64,000 nt of DNA from an uncultured Lachnospiraceae bacterium (GTDB taxonomy: Bacteria > Bacillota > Clostridia > Lachnospirales > Lachnospiraceae). A program made the translations under genes and the position numbers. Under the pieces are notes generated by a model that was given only the letters and a program-made list of their open reading frames with translations, made no database searches and was not told the DNA's origin. Where the stretch lies: the NCBI GenBank assembly GCA_947626915.1, contig CANQUA010000004.1, positions 1-64,000 on the forward strand, written 5' to 3'. Shown here in pieces: positions 10,134 to 19,411 of the stretch (position 1 is the stretch's first letter; the number at the start of each line of letters is the position of its first letter).

Positions 10134-10448
10134 CGGTTTGGAAAGGCAGCCGGGGTAATGTTTGGAGAGCCAGCCGGGAACTGCCTGGGGAGCTGCCCGG
10201 GTGCGGCTGTCTGAAAAGGCAGCCGGGTAATGCTTGGAGAGCCAGCTTTGCAGTGCTTAGAGAGGTAGCTGGGGGAGTTGACTGGTGCGGCTGTCTGGAA
10301 AGGCGGCCAGGTATTGTTTGGCGGGCCAGCCAGGAGCTGCCTGGGGGGGAGTCGGCCAGGTACGGCTGTTTCCGGAAAGGCAGCCGGGTACTGTTTGGCT
10401 CCTCAGCCAGGCATTATCCGGAAAAGCGGCCGGGTTTCTCCTGGCGTG
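10134..10448 (+). repeat. Degenerate tandem repeat array of about 23-25 bp units in a three-unit higher-order pattern
   Basis: Recurrent GGAAAGGCAGCCGGGTAATGTTT / GGAGAGCCAGCCGGGAACTGCCTG / GGGAGCTGCCCGGGTGCGGCTGTCT-like units, about four rounds. Confidence 0.75.
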
Positions 10449-10527
10449 GGGCCTGCGGGTATGGAATGTCATGGAAGTTTTGAACGAAGGCGCGCATGTG
10501 CGGCGCGCGGATTGACAGGAGGGGTTT

Positions 10528-12069
10528 ATGGTGCAGATCAAACATCTGACGATTACACACAGAAAGGACCTGCGGGTGATCCTGCGGGATTTTAACTGCG
10601 TATTGAATAACGGCGACAAGGCGGTGATGATCGGCGAGGAGGGCGACGGCAAATCGACGCTGCTGAAATGGATCGGCAGTCCGGAATGGATCGACGGGTA
10701 CTGCGAGGCGGAGGGGGAACGAATCCTGAACGGCGCCCGCCTGGGGTATCTTCCCCAGGAATTGTCCGCCGCGGAAGGCGCAAAGAGCATCTGCGAATTT
10801 TTTGCGGAGCAGGAGAGTTTTGCGGATAAGACGCCGCGGGAGCTTTCGCGGCTGGCGCGGGAATTTCAGCTGCCTGCGGATTTTTATTATGACGGGCGGC
10901 GGATGGACACGCTGTCCGGCGGAGAGAAAGTGAAAGCCCAAATCCTCCGGCTGCTGCTGGACGAACCGGACGTGCTGCTGCTGGACGAGCCCTCCAACGA
11001 TATCGACGTGGAGACGCTGGAATGGCTGGAACGTCTGATCCTGGAGTGGCCGGGGATCGTGCTGTTCATTTCCCATGACGAGACGCTGATCGAGAGGACC
11101 GCCAATATGGTGATCCATCTGGAACAGGTGCGCCGCAAGACCGAGTGCCGCCATACGGTGGCGCACGTCCCTTACCTGACGTATAAGGCGGAGCGGGAGG
11201 CGCGGTTTGCAAAGCAGGCGCAGCAGGCGGAGAGCGACCGGCGGGAAAAGCGGCTGAGGGATGAGAAATACCGCCGGATCTACCAGAGCGTGGACCACGC
11301 CCAGCGGGTGATCTCCCGGCAGGATCCCGGCGGGGCGAGGCTGCTGAAGAAAAAGATGCACGCGGTCAAATCGCTGGAACGCCGGTTCGCGCGTGAAGAT
11401 GAGCAGATGACGCGGATGCCGGAGGAGGAGACGGCGATCTATTTCCGGCTGGGAGAAAAGGACGCGGAGGTTCCGGCCGGGAAAACGGTGCTGGAGTATT
11501 CGCTGAACAGGCTGGATACCCCGGATGGCGCGAGGACGCTGGCGCGGGACATTTTCCTGCGCGTCCGCGGGTCGGAAAAGCTTTGTATTACCGGGAAAAA
11601 CGGCTGCGGCAAGACCACATTGCTGCGGAGGATTGCGGAGCAGCTGCTGAAACGGACGGATATCCGCGCCGAATATATGCCTCAGAATTATGAAGAAATG
11701 CTGGAGCTGGAGATGACGCCGGTGGATTATCTGGACCGGACGGGCGATCAGGAAGAACGTACCCGCATCCGCACATATCTGGGAACGCTGAAATATACGG
11801 CGGATGAGATGGAACACCCGATCGCGGAATTATCCGGCGGGCAGAAGGCCAAGATCCTGCTGCTGAAAATGAGTCTGTCGGGGGCCAACGTATTGATTCT
11901 GGACGAGCCGACCAGAAATCTGTCGCCTTTGTCGGGGCCGGTGCTCCGGCAGATGCTGAGAGATTTTCCGGGCGCGATCCTCAGCGTTTCCCACGACCGG
12001 AAATATATGGCGGAGGTTTGCGGGAGAGTGCTCCGGATGACGGAGACAGGGCTGAAGGCTATTGGCTGA
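10528..12069 (+). CDS. ABC-F family ATP-binding protein
   Basis: Two ABC domains without TM segments, GEEGDGKSTLLK and GKNGCGKTTLLRR Walker A, two LSGG signatures. Confidence 0.93.
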   Translation: MVQIKHLTITHRKDLRVILRDFNCVLNNGDKAVMIGEEGDGKSTLLKWIGSPEWIDGYCEAEGERILNGARLGYLPQELSAAEGAKSICEFFAEQESFADKTPRELSRLAREFQLPADFYYDGRRMDTLSGGEKVKAQILRLLLDEPDVLLLDEPSNDIDVETLEWLERLILEWPGIVLFISHDETLIERTANMVIHLEQVRRKTECRHTVAHVPYLTYKAEREARFAKQAQQAESDRREKRLRDEKYRRIYQSVDHAQRVISRQDPGGARLLKKKMHAVKSLERRFAREDEQMTRMPEEETAIYFRLGEKDAEVPAGKTVLEYSLNRLDTPDGARTLARDIFLRVRGSEKLCITGKNGCGKTTLLRRIAEQLLKRTDIRAEYMPQNYEEMLELEMTPVDYLDRTGDQEERTRIRTYLGTLKYTADEMEHPIAELSGGQKAKILLLKMSLSGANVLILDEPTRNLSPLSGPVLRQMLRDFPGAILSVSHDRKYMAEVCGRVLRMTETGLKAIG

Positions 12070-12075
12070 GCCTTG

Positions 12076-12699
12076 TCAGAAATCAGCCCCGGCCTGCGCC
12101 TGGCCGGTCAGTCCGAGCCGTACCGCTCCCAGGAGCTGCACGTCTTCCTCCTGGTGGGTCGAGAGCAGGAGCAGTTTTCCGGCAGTTTTCTCTTTCATAT
12201 AGGAAATGACGGAAATCCGAGTCTCTTCGTCCAGTCCCGTAAACGGTTCGTCCATCAGAAGCACGTCGAAGGGAGCCAGGAGAGCCCGGCAGATGGCGGT
12301 CCGGCGTTTCATGCCGCCGCTCAGGGTAGAGACGGGGCGCGAGAGGGATTCCGCGGGCAGCAGGCGGCAGAGTTCGGCGCATACCTGCTTTTCGGAGAGA
12401 CGTTTTCCGGTGACCATCATCACGTTTTCTACGGGCGTGAATGCTTCGCAGAGCCGGTCTTCCTGGAAAACGGCGGAGAAGCGCGGGGTAAAAGTGCCTC
12501 CCGGCCTGCCCGCGTCCCAGCGGATCTCGCCGCCGTCCGCCGTCTCCAGACCCATCAGGATGCGGAAAAGCGTGGTTTTGCCGGAGCCGGACGGGGCCAT
12601 GAGGCAGTAGATGCGGCCGCTTTCCAGCTCCATGGAGACCCCGGTCAGCACGTCCAGATTGCCGAACGATTTGCGCAGGTCACGAACGGTCAGTTTCAT
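12076..12699 (-). CDS. ABC transporter ATP-binding protein (nitrate/sulfonate/taurine type)
   Basis: APSGSGKTTLFRILMGLE, STLSGGMKRRTAICRALL, LLMDEPFTGLD. Confidence 0.92.
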   Translation of the reverse strand: MKLTVRDLRKSFGNLDVLTGVSMELESGRIYCLMAPSGSGKTTLFRILMGLETADGGEIRWDAGRPGGTFTPRFSAVFQEDRLCEAFTPVENVMMVTGKRLSEKQVCAELCRLLPAESLSRPVSTLSGGMKRRTAICRALLAPFDVLLMDEPFTGLDEETRISVISYMKEKTAGKLLLLSTHQEEDVQLLGAVRLGLTGQAQAGADF

Positions 12700-13459
12700 G
12701 GACAGTTCCTCCGTTTCTCTGCAGTTTGGAAAGCGCCAGCAGGAAGAGCCGTTCGAACAGGGCGCTGATGACGATGATCACGAAGGTCCAGGCGAACAGA
12801 TCGGACGTGTCCAGGTAGATCTTGGACATGTAAAGCTGTTCGCCGATGGAATGATCCGGCACGCCGATGACCTCCGCGGCGACGCCGGATTTCCAGCTCA
12901 TGCCCAGGGCCACCCGGCAGCCGCTCAGCAGATAGGGCAGCAGGGCAGGCATGTAAATAAAGCGGATCTGTTTCAGGGCGGGGACACGGAAAATCTGCGC
13001 CATTTCCAGCAGCCCGGGATCGGTGCTTTCCAGGCCCGCGAGGGTATTCACGTAGATCATGGGCAGCACGACCAGAAACGCGATAAAGACCGCCAGCATC
13101 CGCGAACCGACCCAGATCAGGGCCAGGATGACGAAGGACGCTACCGGAATGGATTTCAGCAGAGAAATGACAGGGGCCAGCAGTTCCCGGATCAGCGGGA
13201 AACGGTAGGCCAGGCTGCCGGTCAGCAGGCCGCCGGAAAAGCCCAGCAGGAACCCCAGGCTGATCTTGGCGAAGGAATGCGCGATCGAGAGCCAGAATTC
13301 CCCGCTGGGCAGCAGGCGCAGAAGCGCCAGCGCCGCGTCAATGGGGCCGACCAGGATAATGTTGTTGCGGATCAGCCGCGCGGCGGCCTGCCAGACCAGC
13401 AGCCAGAAAAGGATGATGGCGGACCGCCGCAGCGCGGATGAGGAAAGAAACGGGTTCAT
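12680..13459 (-). CDS. ABC transporter permease (SsuC/TauC type)
   Basis: Multiple TM segments with PALLPYLLSGCRVALGMSWKSGVAAEVIG EAA-type loop; overlaps the ATPase gene. Confidence 0.9.
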   Translation of the reverse strand: MNPFLSSSALRRSAIILFWLLVWQAAARLIRNNIILVGPIDAALALLRLLPSGEFWLSIAHSFAKISLGFLLGFSGGLLTGSLAYRFPLIRELLAPVISLLKSIPVASFVILALIWVGSRMLAVFIAFLVVLPMIYVNTLAGLESTDPGLLEMAQIFRVPALKQIRFIYMPALLPYLLSGCRVALGMSWKSGVAAEVIGVPDHSIGEQLYMSKIYLDTSDLFAWTFVIIVISALFERLFLLALSKLQRNGGTVHETDRS

Positions 13460-13488
13460 GGAATATCTCCTGTGCGGGGCGGATGCGT

Positions 13489-14667
13489 TTACCGGGCGAA
13501 ATAGAAGGCGTCGTCGGGAAGCTGTCCGCCTACCGAAGTCGGATCCATTTCATAAAGGACGTTTAAATAACCGCTCAGCATCTCCTTCATCTGGTCGCCC
13601 TCGATGCAGACGATGCTGCAGTAGGGAAGCGCTTTCTGGGCTACCGGGGCTTTCTCGATGATGCCGAACTGGGCGACCAGTTCCGCGGCTCCCGCCACGT
13701 CGTCATTGGCGAAGCCGGCGGACGCGGCATGTTCATCCATGAAAAGCTTCACGGCCGCGGCGGAGGCTTCGTCCGCCAGCAGTTCGCTGCGGACTACGGT
13801 AACGCCGGTGACCAGACTGCCGCCGCCCTCCTGTCCCTCCTGGGCCTTGTCCCATTCCGCGGTCAGATCCAGGACGATCTTCAGGGCCTCATTCTGGGCC
13901 ATGGCGACGGTGACGAAGGGCTGGGGCAGCAGGCCGATGGCGTCGGCCTGTTCCTTTAAGACGGCGGCGACTTCCGTCGGCTCGGATTTATATTCAATGG
14001 TCAGATCGTCCGCGGACATGCCGTTGACGGCCAGCAGATGCTGGAATACGTAATCGGGCGTGGTGCCTTTGCCCGTCATGTAAACGGTTTTGCCCGCCAG
14101 ATCCGGGATGCTCTGGATGGAATCGTCGGCTGCCACCACATACAGAACGCCCAGCGTATTGATATTCAGGACGTTGACGCTCTGGCTGGTGCGCTGGTAG
14201 AGGATCGAGGACATATTGGCCGGAACCAGAACGATGTCCAGATCCTTGCTGACGACCTTGGCCACCAGTTCGGAGGCGTCGGATACCATCGTAAATTCAT
14301 AGCTTCCTTCGGCTTCGCCTTTTTCCGCCTTGTCCATCAGGGATACCAGACCCATGGAGGTCGGGCCCTTGAGGGAGCCGATGCGCAGCGTTACGGGCTC
14401 GGACTGTCCGGGGCCTTCCAGGCTGACTTCCGCGGCGGTCGTCTCCGCGGCCGTGGTGGTTTCCGGCGCAGCAGTCGTTTCCGCGGCCGTGGTGGTTTCC
14501 GGCGCAGCGGTCGTCTCCGCGGCGGTGGTTTCCGGAGCGGCGGTGGTCGTTTCGGCTGCGGTTGTGGTTCCTGCGGCAGTGGTTTCAGAGGTGGATGGGC
14601 CGGAGCAGCCGGATAAGAGGGCCGCCCCCATGGCGAACGCCATCACAATAGAGAGTGTCTTTTTCAT
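13489..14667 (-). CDS. ABC transporter substrate-binding lipoprotein (NMT1/SsuA-like)
   Basis: MKKTLSIVMAFAMGAALLSGCSG lipobox, then a T/A/P/E-rich linker and periplasmic-binding fold. Confidence 0.88.
   Translation of the reverse strand: MKKTLSIVMAFAMGAALLSGCSGPSTSETTAAGTTTAAETTTAAPETTAAETTAAPETTTAAETTAAPETTTAAETTAAEVSLEGPGQSEPVTLRIGSLKGPTSMGLVSLMDKAEKGEAEGSYEFTMVSDASELVAKVVSKDLDIVLVPANMSSILYQRTSQSVNVLNINTLGVLYVVAADDSIQSIPDLAGKTVYMTGKGTTPDYVFQHLLAVNGMSADDLTIEYKSEPTEVAAVLKEQADAIGLLPQPFVTVAMAQNEALKIVLDLTAEWDKAQEGQEGGGSLVTGVTVVRSELLADEASAAAVKLFMDEHAASAGFANDDVAGAAELVAQFGIIEKAPVAQKALPYCSIVCIEGDQMKEMLSGYLNVLYEMDPTSVGGQLPDDAFYFAR
14434..14590 (-). repeat. Low-complexity ETTAA/APETTTA coding repeats in the SBP linker
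   Basis: Repeated TTAAETTAAPETTTAAETTAAPETTTAAETTAA in translation. Confidence 0.85.
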
Positions 14668-14693
14668 AATTCATTTCCTCGCTTTCTTTTCTT

Positions 14694-14784
14694 CTCTGTC
14701 AGGAAATACCTTTCAGATGAGTATACCCTAAAACGGGAGGTCAGCGGTCGTTTTGCCTCTGTCAGGTATAACCTTTCAGGTGAG
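14694..14784 (-). promoter_or_regulatory. Tandem leader motif (two 28-nt copies) upstream of the ABC importer; candidate cis-regulatory RNA
   Basis: Minus strand CTCACCTGAAAGGTTATACCTGACAGAG and CTCATCTGAAAGGTATTTCCTGACAGAG, 24/28 identical, CTC/GAG ends, each following a GC stem. Confidence 0.5.
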
Positions 14785-15152
14785 CATCAGGCGGACCCGG
14801 CGTATCCCGCGTCCGGACCGACGGGATGAGTATAGCACATAAGAAGCGTTTCGTCTAGTGGCAAGTTTTACAGGATTGCGGTGCGCGATCTCTTAATTTT
14901 ATGAAAATGCGGTAGAAATCGGCGTTCGGATATAGTATACTGAGTATGACGGAGGCGGGGCCGGCGGATTGTTTTCTCTGTGACGGAGACGCTGACGGAG
15001 GATCGCAGCGGTTTGGGTACAGGAGCGGCCGGACTGCTGACAGCGTATTTTATAGAAAGAAAATGTACCAATCCGCAGGATCTGAACCGGCATGGCACAC
15101 AGATCCCGGAGAGGGCCTGCAAACGCTACTGCTACATTATTATAAGGGGGAT

Positions 15153-15734
15153 ATGCATAAGATGAGTGCAGCGACCGTAACATGCACCGCCGCGGAGGCG
15201 GTTGAGAAACTGAAAGAAGGGAACGCGCGTTATCTGGATGCGGCGAAAGGGGAGGGCGACGTTTCCCGGCAGCTGCGGGAGAAGACCTGCGCGGAGGGCC
15301 AGGCGCCTTACGCCATTGTGATCACCTGCTCCGATTCCCGGGTGATACCGGAGAGCATTTTCAGCGCGGGGATCGGCGATCTTTTCGTGATCCGCGTGGC
15401 CGGCAATGTGATCGACAATCACCAGCTGGGCAGCGTTGAATACGCCGCCGAGCATTTAGGCTGCCGCCTGATCGTCGTCATGGGCCATAATCACTGCGGG
15501 GCCGTGGACGCCGCGATTCATCACGATCCGGAGGGCTACATCAAATTCATCACGGACGAGATCCGCAGGGCCGTCGGGGAGGAGACGGACGATTATAAGG
15601 CATGCTGTCTGAATGTGCGGCGCAGCATCCGGGTCATTGAGGACAGCCTGGAGATCCGGCAGGAGGAAGAGCGGGGCCTGCGGGTCGTTGGGGCGATGTA
15701 TCATCTCGAAGACGGCAGAGTGGAGTTTTTGTGA
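15153..15734 (+). CDS. Beta-class carbonic anhydrase
   Basis: ITCSDSRVIPE and VMGHNHCGAV zinc-ligand motifs. Confidence 0.95.
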   Translation: MHKMSAATVTCTAAEAVEKLKEGNARYLDAAKGEGDVSRQLREKTCAEGQAPYAIVITCSDSRVIPESIFSAGIGDLFVIRVAGNVIDNHQLGSVEYAAEHLGCRLIVVMGHNHCGAVDAAIHHDPEGYIKFITDEIRRAVGEETDDYKACCLNVRRSIRVIEDSLEIRQEEERGLRVVGAMYHLEDGRVEFL

Positions 15735-15939
15735 GCATTTCTGAGGAATGTCCGCGCCGGGGAGGCGGGTCCGAATACCCGCTTCGGCGACGGCGTACAG
15801 AGGGTGGAAAATCTTTGGCAAAACCGGAAAATTTTTGTTGACATTCGGGGGGGTAAGATATAATAATAGATGAAAGGGAACGATTTTTTTACATGGCGCT
15901 GAATGTGAAACGGCTAATCGGAAAGGAGGCAACAGATTT

Positions 15940-18900
15940 ATGAAGAAGAACGGAAAGAAGCTGTTGTCAATGTTACTGACGGCGGCGCTGGTGGTTTCGG
16001 GGGGCGGAACAACGGTTCCCGCGCTGGCGGCCGGTTCGGGCGGAACGGGACTCTGCGAGCATCATCCCGCACATACGAAGGAGTGCGGCTACCGCGAGGC
16101 GGATCCCGGCGCGCCCTGCATGCATGAGCATACGGAGGATTGTTATGCGGTGATTCCCGAGGCGACGCCCGGCGACGCGAGCCCGAGCAACGCCGATGCG
16201 GGTGGGGAAAAGGTGCTCATATGCCCCCATGCGCGAGGGATACATGACGAGACCTGCGGCTACCGCGAGAAGGATCCCGGCGCACCCTGTACGTTCGTCT
16301 GCGAGGAATGCGGCAGGGTGTCCTACATGGATGAAAACGGGGAGCTCCGCTATGAGCAGGTCGGCAGCCTGCAGACGGTATCTGCCAAAGAAAACCGCTG
16401 GAAGAGCGAAGGCGGTGAGCAGACCTGGTATTATCTGGATCGGAGCGTTACGTTTTCGGGCGATAACGCGCGGATCCTGGTGGAGGGCAACGTAGCGCTG
16501 GTCCTTGGCCGGAACGCGGTGCTGACGGCCGGAAGGGGCATCGACGTGCCCGAGGGCTCCACGCTGACGATTTACGGACAGAGTGAGGACGGCGGCAGGC
16601 TGATTGCCGTGAGCGATTCCATGGGCGCGGCGATCGGCGGCCCCAGCAACGGAACGAAGGGCGCGGGCAAAATCGTTATCAACAGCGGTACGGTGGAAGC
16701 CACGGTCAATGGCGCGTTTGGAGCCGCGGGCATCGGCGGCGGCTATGCGAGCAACAGCAGCGCGCAGGTCGAGATCAACGGCGGCGTCGTGAAGGCAACC
16801 GGAGGTTCCGGAGGGCCGGGCATCGGCAATGTAATTGATTTTGCAGAGAATAGCGTCACGATCACAGGCGGCACGGTGACGGCGGCGGGCGGTACGTATG
16901 AGACCGACGGCATCCGGGATTCCGCGATTGCCCGGATCAAGGTTGGCGGCGCGGGCATCGGCGGCGGAAGCGGTTCCGGCAGTGGCGAAATCACGATCAC
17001 AGGCGGCACGGTGACGGCAGCAGGCGGCGCGGGCGCTCCGGGAATCGGAAGCGGCAGCGAGGCAGGCGGCGCGGGAATTATCACGATCGCCGGAGAAAAT
17101 ACAGCGGTAACCGCGAAGGGTTCTTCGGACGGCGCGGCGGGTATCGGCGGCGGCCGGACCGCATATTCCGGTACGATCGAGATTGCGGACGGAGCCAGGG
17201 TGACGGCGTCCGGCGGCCGGACCGCGATCGACGGCGAAGTGGATCCGGACGGCCTGTATGACGGCGATTACATCGTGCTCGGCGGCAGGCAGGGCGCGGA
17301 TGACAAAGAGGCGGTGGCGCTGAGAGCCGGCGGAGTGGACCGGGATGTGAGGAAAGGTACAGATTATAAGTATCTGGAATTTGCTCCGGTCACGATCAAA
17401 TCGGTCGGCGTCAGCCCGGAGACGGTAAGCGCGAAGATCGGCGATCGGATCCCGTTTGCGGTTAAACTGATAAGCGGGAGCCATGAGGGAGCGGATCTGA
17501 CGCGGGTGCTGGATACAGCCTGGACGGTGACGGGCGCGGCAGGCGCTGAGAAGAATCCCCATACGACGATCGATGCGGACGGAGTCCTGCAGATCGGCGG
17601 CGACGAGACTCTGGAGACCCTGACCGTCAGCGCCGGTTTTGACGAGATGGACGGCGTGAAGGTCGTCAGCCGCGACAGCCGCGTGAACGTTTATCAGGTC
17701 AAGTATACGGTTTCGTTCAACGCGAACGGCGGTACGGCCGGCACGGCGGCGATGCGGACGACGAAAGGCAGGCTGACGGCGGCCCTTCCGACAGCGGAGA
17801 GAACCGGCTATACCTTCGACGGCTGGTACACGCAGGCGGCGGGCGGCAGCCGGGTCGATGATGGTTACGTGTTCAACAGCGATACGACCCTGTATGCGCA
17901 TTGGAAGATCAATTCGTATACGGTGACTTACAACAGCATGGGCGGCAGCCTGGGGATTTTCACGAGAACCGTGAATTACGCCGGCAAGGCCCCGACCCCT
18001 GCGGTGCCGGTCAAAGACCGGTCCGTATTTGAGGGCTGGTACACGGATCTGAGTTATACGAGACGCTGGAATTTTGACGCGGACTGTGTGACGGGGAATA
18101 CGACGCTTTACGCAAAATGGTCCGACGCGGTTCTGGAAGTCCGTATATCCGCGGACGCTTCCCCGGCAGAGGGCGGCAGAGCGCTTTACGGCGGCGTATA
18201 CCGCATGGGCGCGGAGGTCACGCTGAAAGCGGAGGCGGCGGCCGGGTACCGCTTCCTGTACTGGACGGAGAACGGACAGATTGTCAGTTATTCCACTGAA
18301 TACGGGATCAAAGCGGAGGAAGACCGGTCCCTGACGGCGGTGTTTGAAAAGGTTGTCGTGGTTCTTCCGGATGAAGAAGAGACGGCTCCCGGCAGCGGAA
18401 GCGGCAATGAAGGAAGTGCAGGCGGCAGCCAGAGCAGCAGTTCCGGCAGTACAGGTTCCGGCAGTTCCGGCAGCAGTCACAGCGCAGGATCCGGCAGCAG
18501 TGCGGGTTCCGGCGGCAGCAGCCACAGCGGCAGTTCCGGCGGCGGTTCCGGGCGCGGGGGCAGCTCCGGAGGCGGAGGAAGCCGGGGAGGCAGCTCCGGC
18601 AGCGGTCACAGCAGCGGAGGCAGTTCCGGCGGAAGCCGCAGCAGCGGAAGCAGTTCCGGCAGCAGCGGCGCAGGCAGCGCTTCCGGCAGCACGGAAGCGA
18701 ACCAGGATGCGGAAACGGCTCAGACCCTGCCGTTTGTGCCGGACGGAGAGAAGAAGACCATTGTAACGACGGTCACGGTCGATGCTGCGGAAACATCCGC
18801 GGACACGGCAGCGGAGGAGAACGTCGAAGTGCTCAGCGCCGCCTGGGTGCAGGATGAGCAGGGCGACTGGGCTCTGCAGTACAGCGACGGTACGGTGGCG

Positions 18901-19185
18901 TCCAACAGCTGGGTATGCGTGAATGAGAGCGACGGCGCGCACTGGTATCATTTCGGCCTGACGGGACGGATGGATACCGGCTGGCTGAATCTGGGCGGGA
19001 AATGGTATTACCTGCAGGCAGATCATAACGGCGGCGCGGGACGTATGCTGACCGGCTGGCAGCTGGTGAACGGAAAATGGTATTACTTCAGCATCGCCAA
19101 CGACGGAACCGTGGGTACGATGCTTGCCAATACGATGACTCCTGACGGTTTCTGGGTCAACGAGTCCGGCGAATGGGTTCAGTAA
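15940..19185 (+). CDS. Secreted surface protein: Cys/His-rich N-terminus, Gly-rich beta-helix-like repeats, InlB-B-like repeats, Gly/Ser linker, C-terminal cell-wall-binding repeats
   Basis: Signal peptide; CxHHPAHTKECGYREADPGAPC repeated; GAGIGGGSGSGSGEITITGGTVTAAGG repeats; TVSFNANGGTAGT...DGWYTQAAGG; GWQLVNGKWYYF repeats. Confidence 0.92.
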   Translation: MKKNGKKLLSMLLTAALVVSGGGTTVPALAAGSGGTGLCEHHPAHTKECGYREADPGAPCMHEHTEDCYAVIPEATPGDASPSNADAGGEKVLICPHARGIHDETCGYREKDPGAPCTFVCEECGRVSYMDENGELRYEQVGSLQTVSAKENRWKSEGGEQTWYYLDRSVTFSGDNARILVEGNVALVLGRNAVLTAGRGIDVPEGSTLTIYGQSEDGGRLIAVSDSMGAAIGGPSNGTKGAGKIVINSGTVEATVNGAFGAAGIGGGYASNSSAQVEINGGVVKATGGSGGPGIGNVIDFAENSVTITGGTVTAAGGTYETDGIRDSAIARIKVGGAGIGGGSGSGSGEITITGGTVTAAGGAGAPGIGSGSEAGGAGIITIAGENTAVTAKGSSDGAAGIGGGRTAYSGTIEIADGARVTASGGRTAIDGEVDPDGLYDGDYIVLGGRQGADDKEAVALRAGGVDRDVRKGTDYKYLEFAPVTIKSVGVSPETVSAKIGDRIPFAVKLISGSHEGADLTRVLDTAWTVTGAAGAEKNPHTTIDADGVLQIGGDETLETLTVSAGFDEMDGVKVVSRDSRVNVYQVKYTVSFNANGGTAGTAAMRTTKGRLTAALPTAERTGYTFDGWYTQAAGGSRVDDGYVFNSDTTLYAHWKINSYTVTYNSMGGSLGIFTRTVNYAGKAPTPAVPVKDRSVFEGWYTDLSYTRRWNFDADCVTGNTTLYAKWSDAVLEVRISADASPAEGGRALYGGVYRMGAEVTLKAEAAAGYRFLYWTENGQIVSYSTEYGIKAEEDRSLTAVFEKVVVVLPDEEETAPGSGSGNEGSAGGSQSSSSGSTGSGSSGSSHSAGSGSSAGSGGSSHSGSSGGGSGRGGSSGGGGSRGGSSGSGHSSGGSSGGSRSSGSSSGSSGAGSASGSTEANQDAETAQTLPFVPDGEKKTIVTTVTVDAAETSADTAAEENVEVLSAAWVQDEQGDWALQYSDGTVASNSWVCVNESDGAHWYHFGLTGRMDTGWLNLGGKWYYLQADHNGGAGRMLTGWQLVNGKWYYFSIANDGTVGTMLANTMTPDGFWVNESGEWVQ
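18396..18700 (+). repeat. Gly/Ser-rich coding low-complexity tract
   Basis: Repeated ggcagttccggcagcagt-type triplets. Confidence 0.9.
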
Positions 19186-19198
19186 TGAAAGAAAGAGA

Positions 19199-19245
19199 GC
19201 GCCTGTCCCTGATCGGGAAACCGAGACGGGGCAGGCGCTTTTTGC
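19199..19245 (+). terminator. Rho-independent terminator after the surface protein
   Basis: AGCGCCTGtCCC ... GGGgCAGGCGCTTTTTG. Confidence 0.85.
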
Positions 19246-19411
19246 CGTACGCATTTTGAACGGGAAAATCCCGGGTCCGGCCGCCGGGAAAAATAAATCT
19301 GCCATACAGGTCAAAACCCGGTACGATGCGGGCTCCTGTATGGCAGATGCGGCAGGCGGATGGAAACCGCCAAAGGGATCGCGGCGACTGTCGGCGTACG
19401 GCTGCGGCCGG

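Noticed and set aside
10134-10448. CRISPR array
   Set aside because: Units are contiguous, degenerate and lack unique spacers; no cas genes in the window
14694-14784. TPP or glycine riboswitch assignment for the tandem leader
   Set aside because: Lacks CTGAGA/GGATAATGCC of TPP and lacks the GAAGGGGCAA core of glycine aptamers; only superficial CAGG/GACAGAG resemblance
18344-18766. 140-aa Ala/Pro/Val-rich ORF inside the Gly/Ser tract
   Set aside because: Alternate-frame reading of the repetitive Gly/Ser coding region
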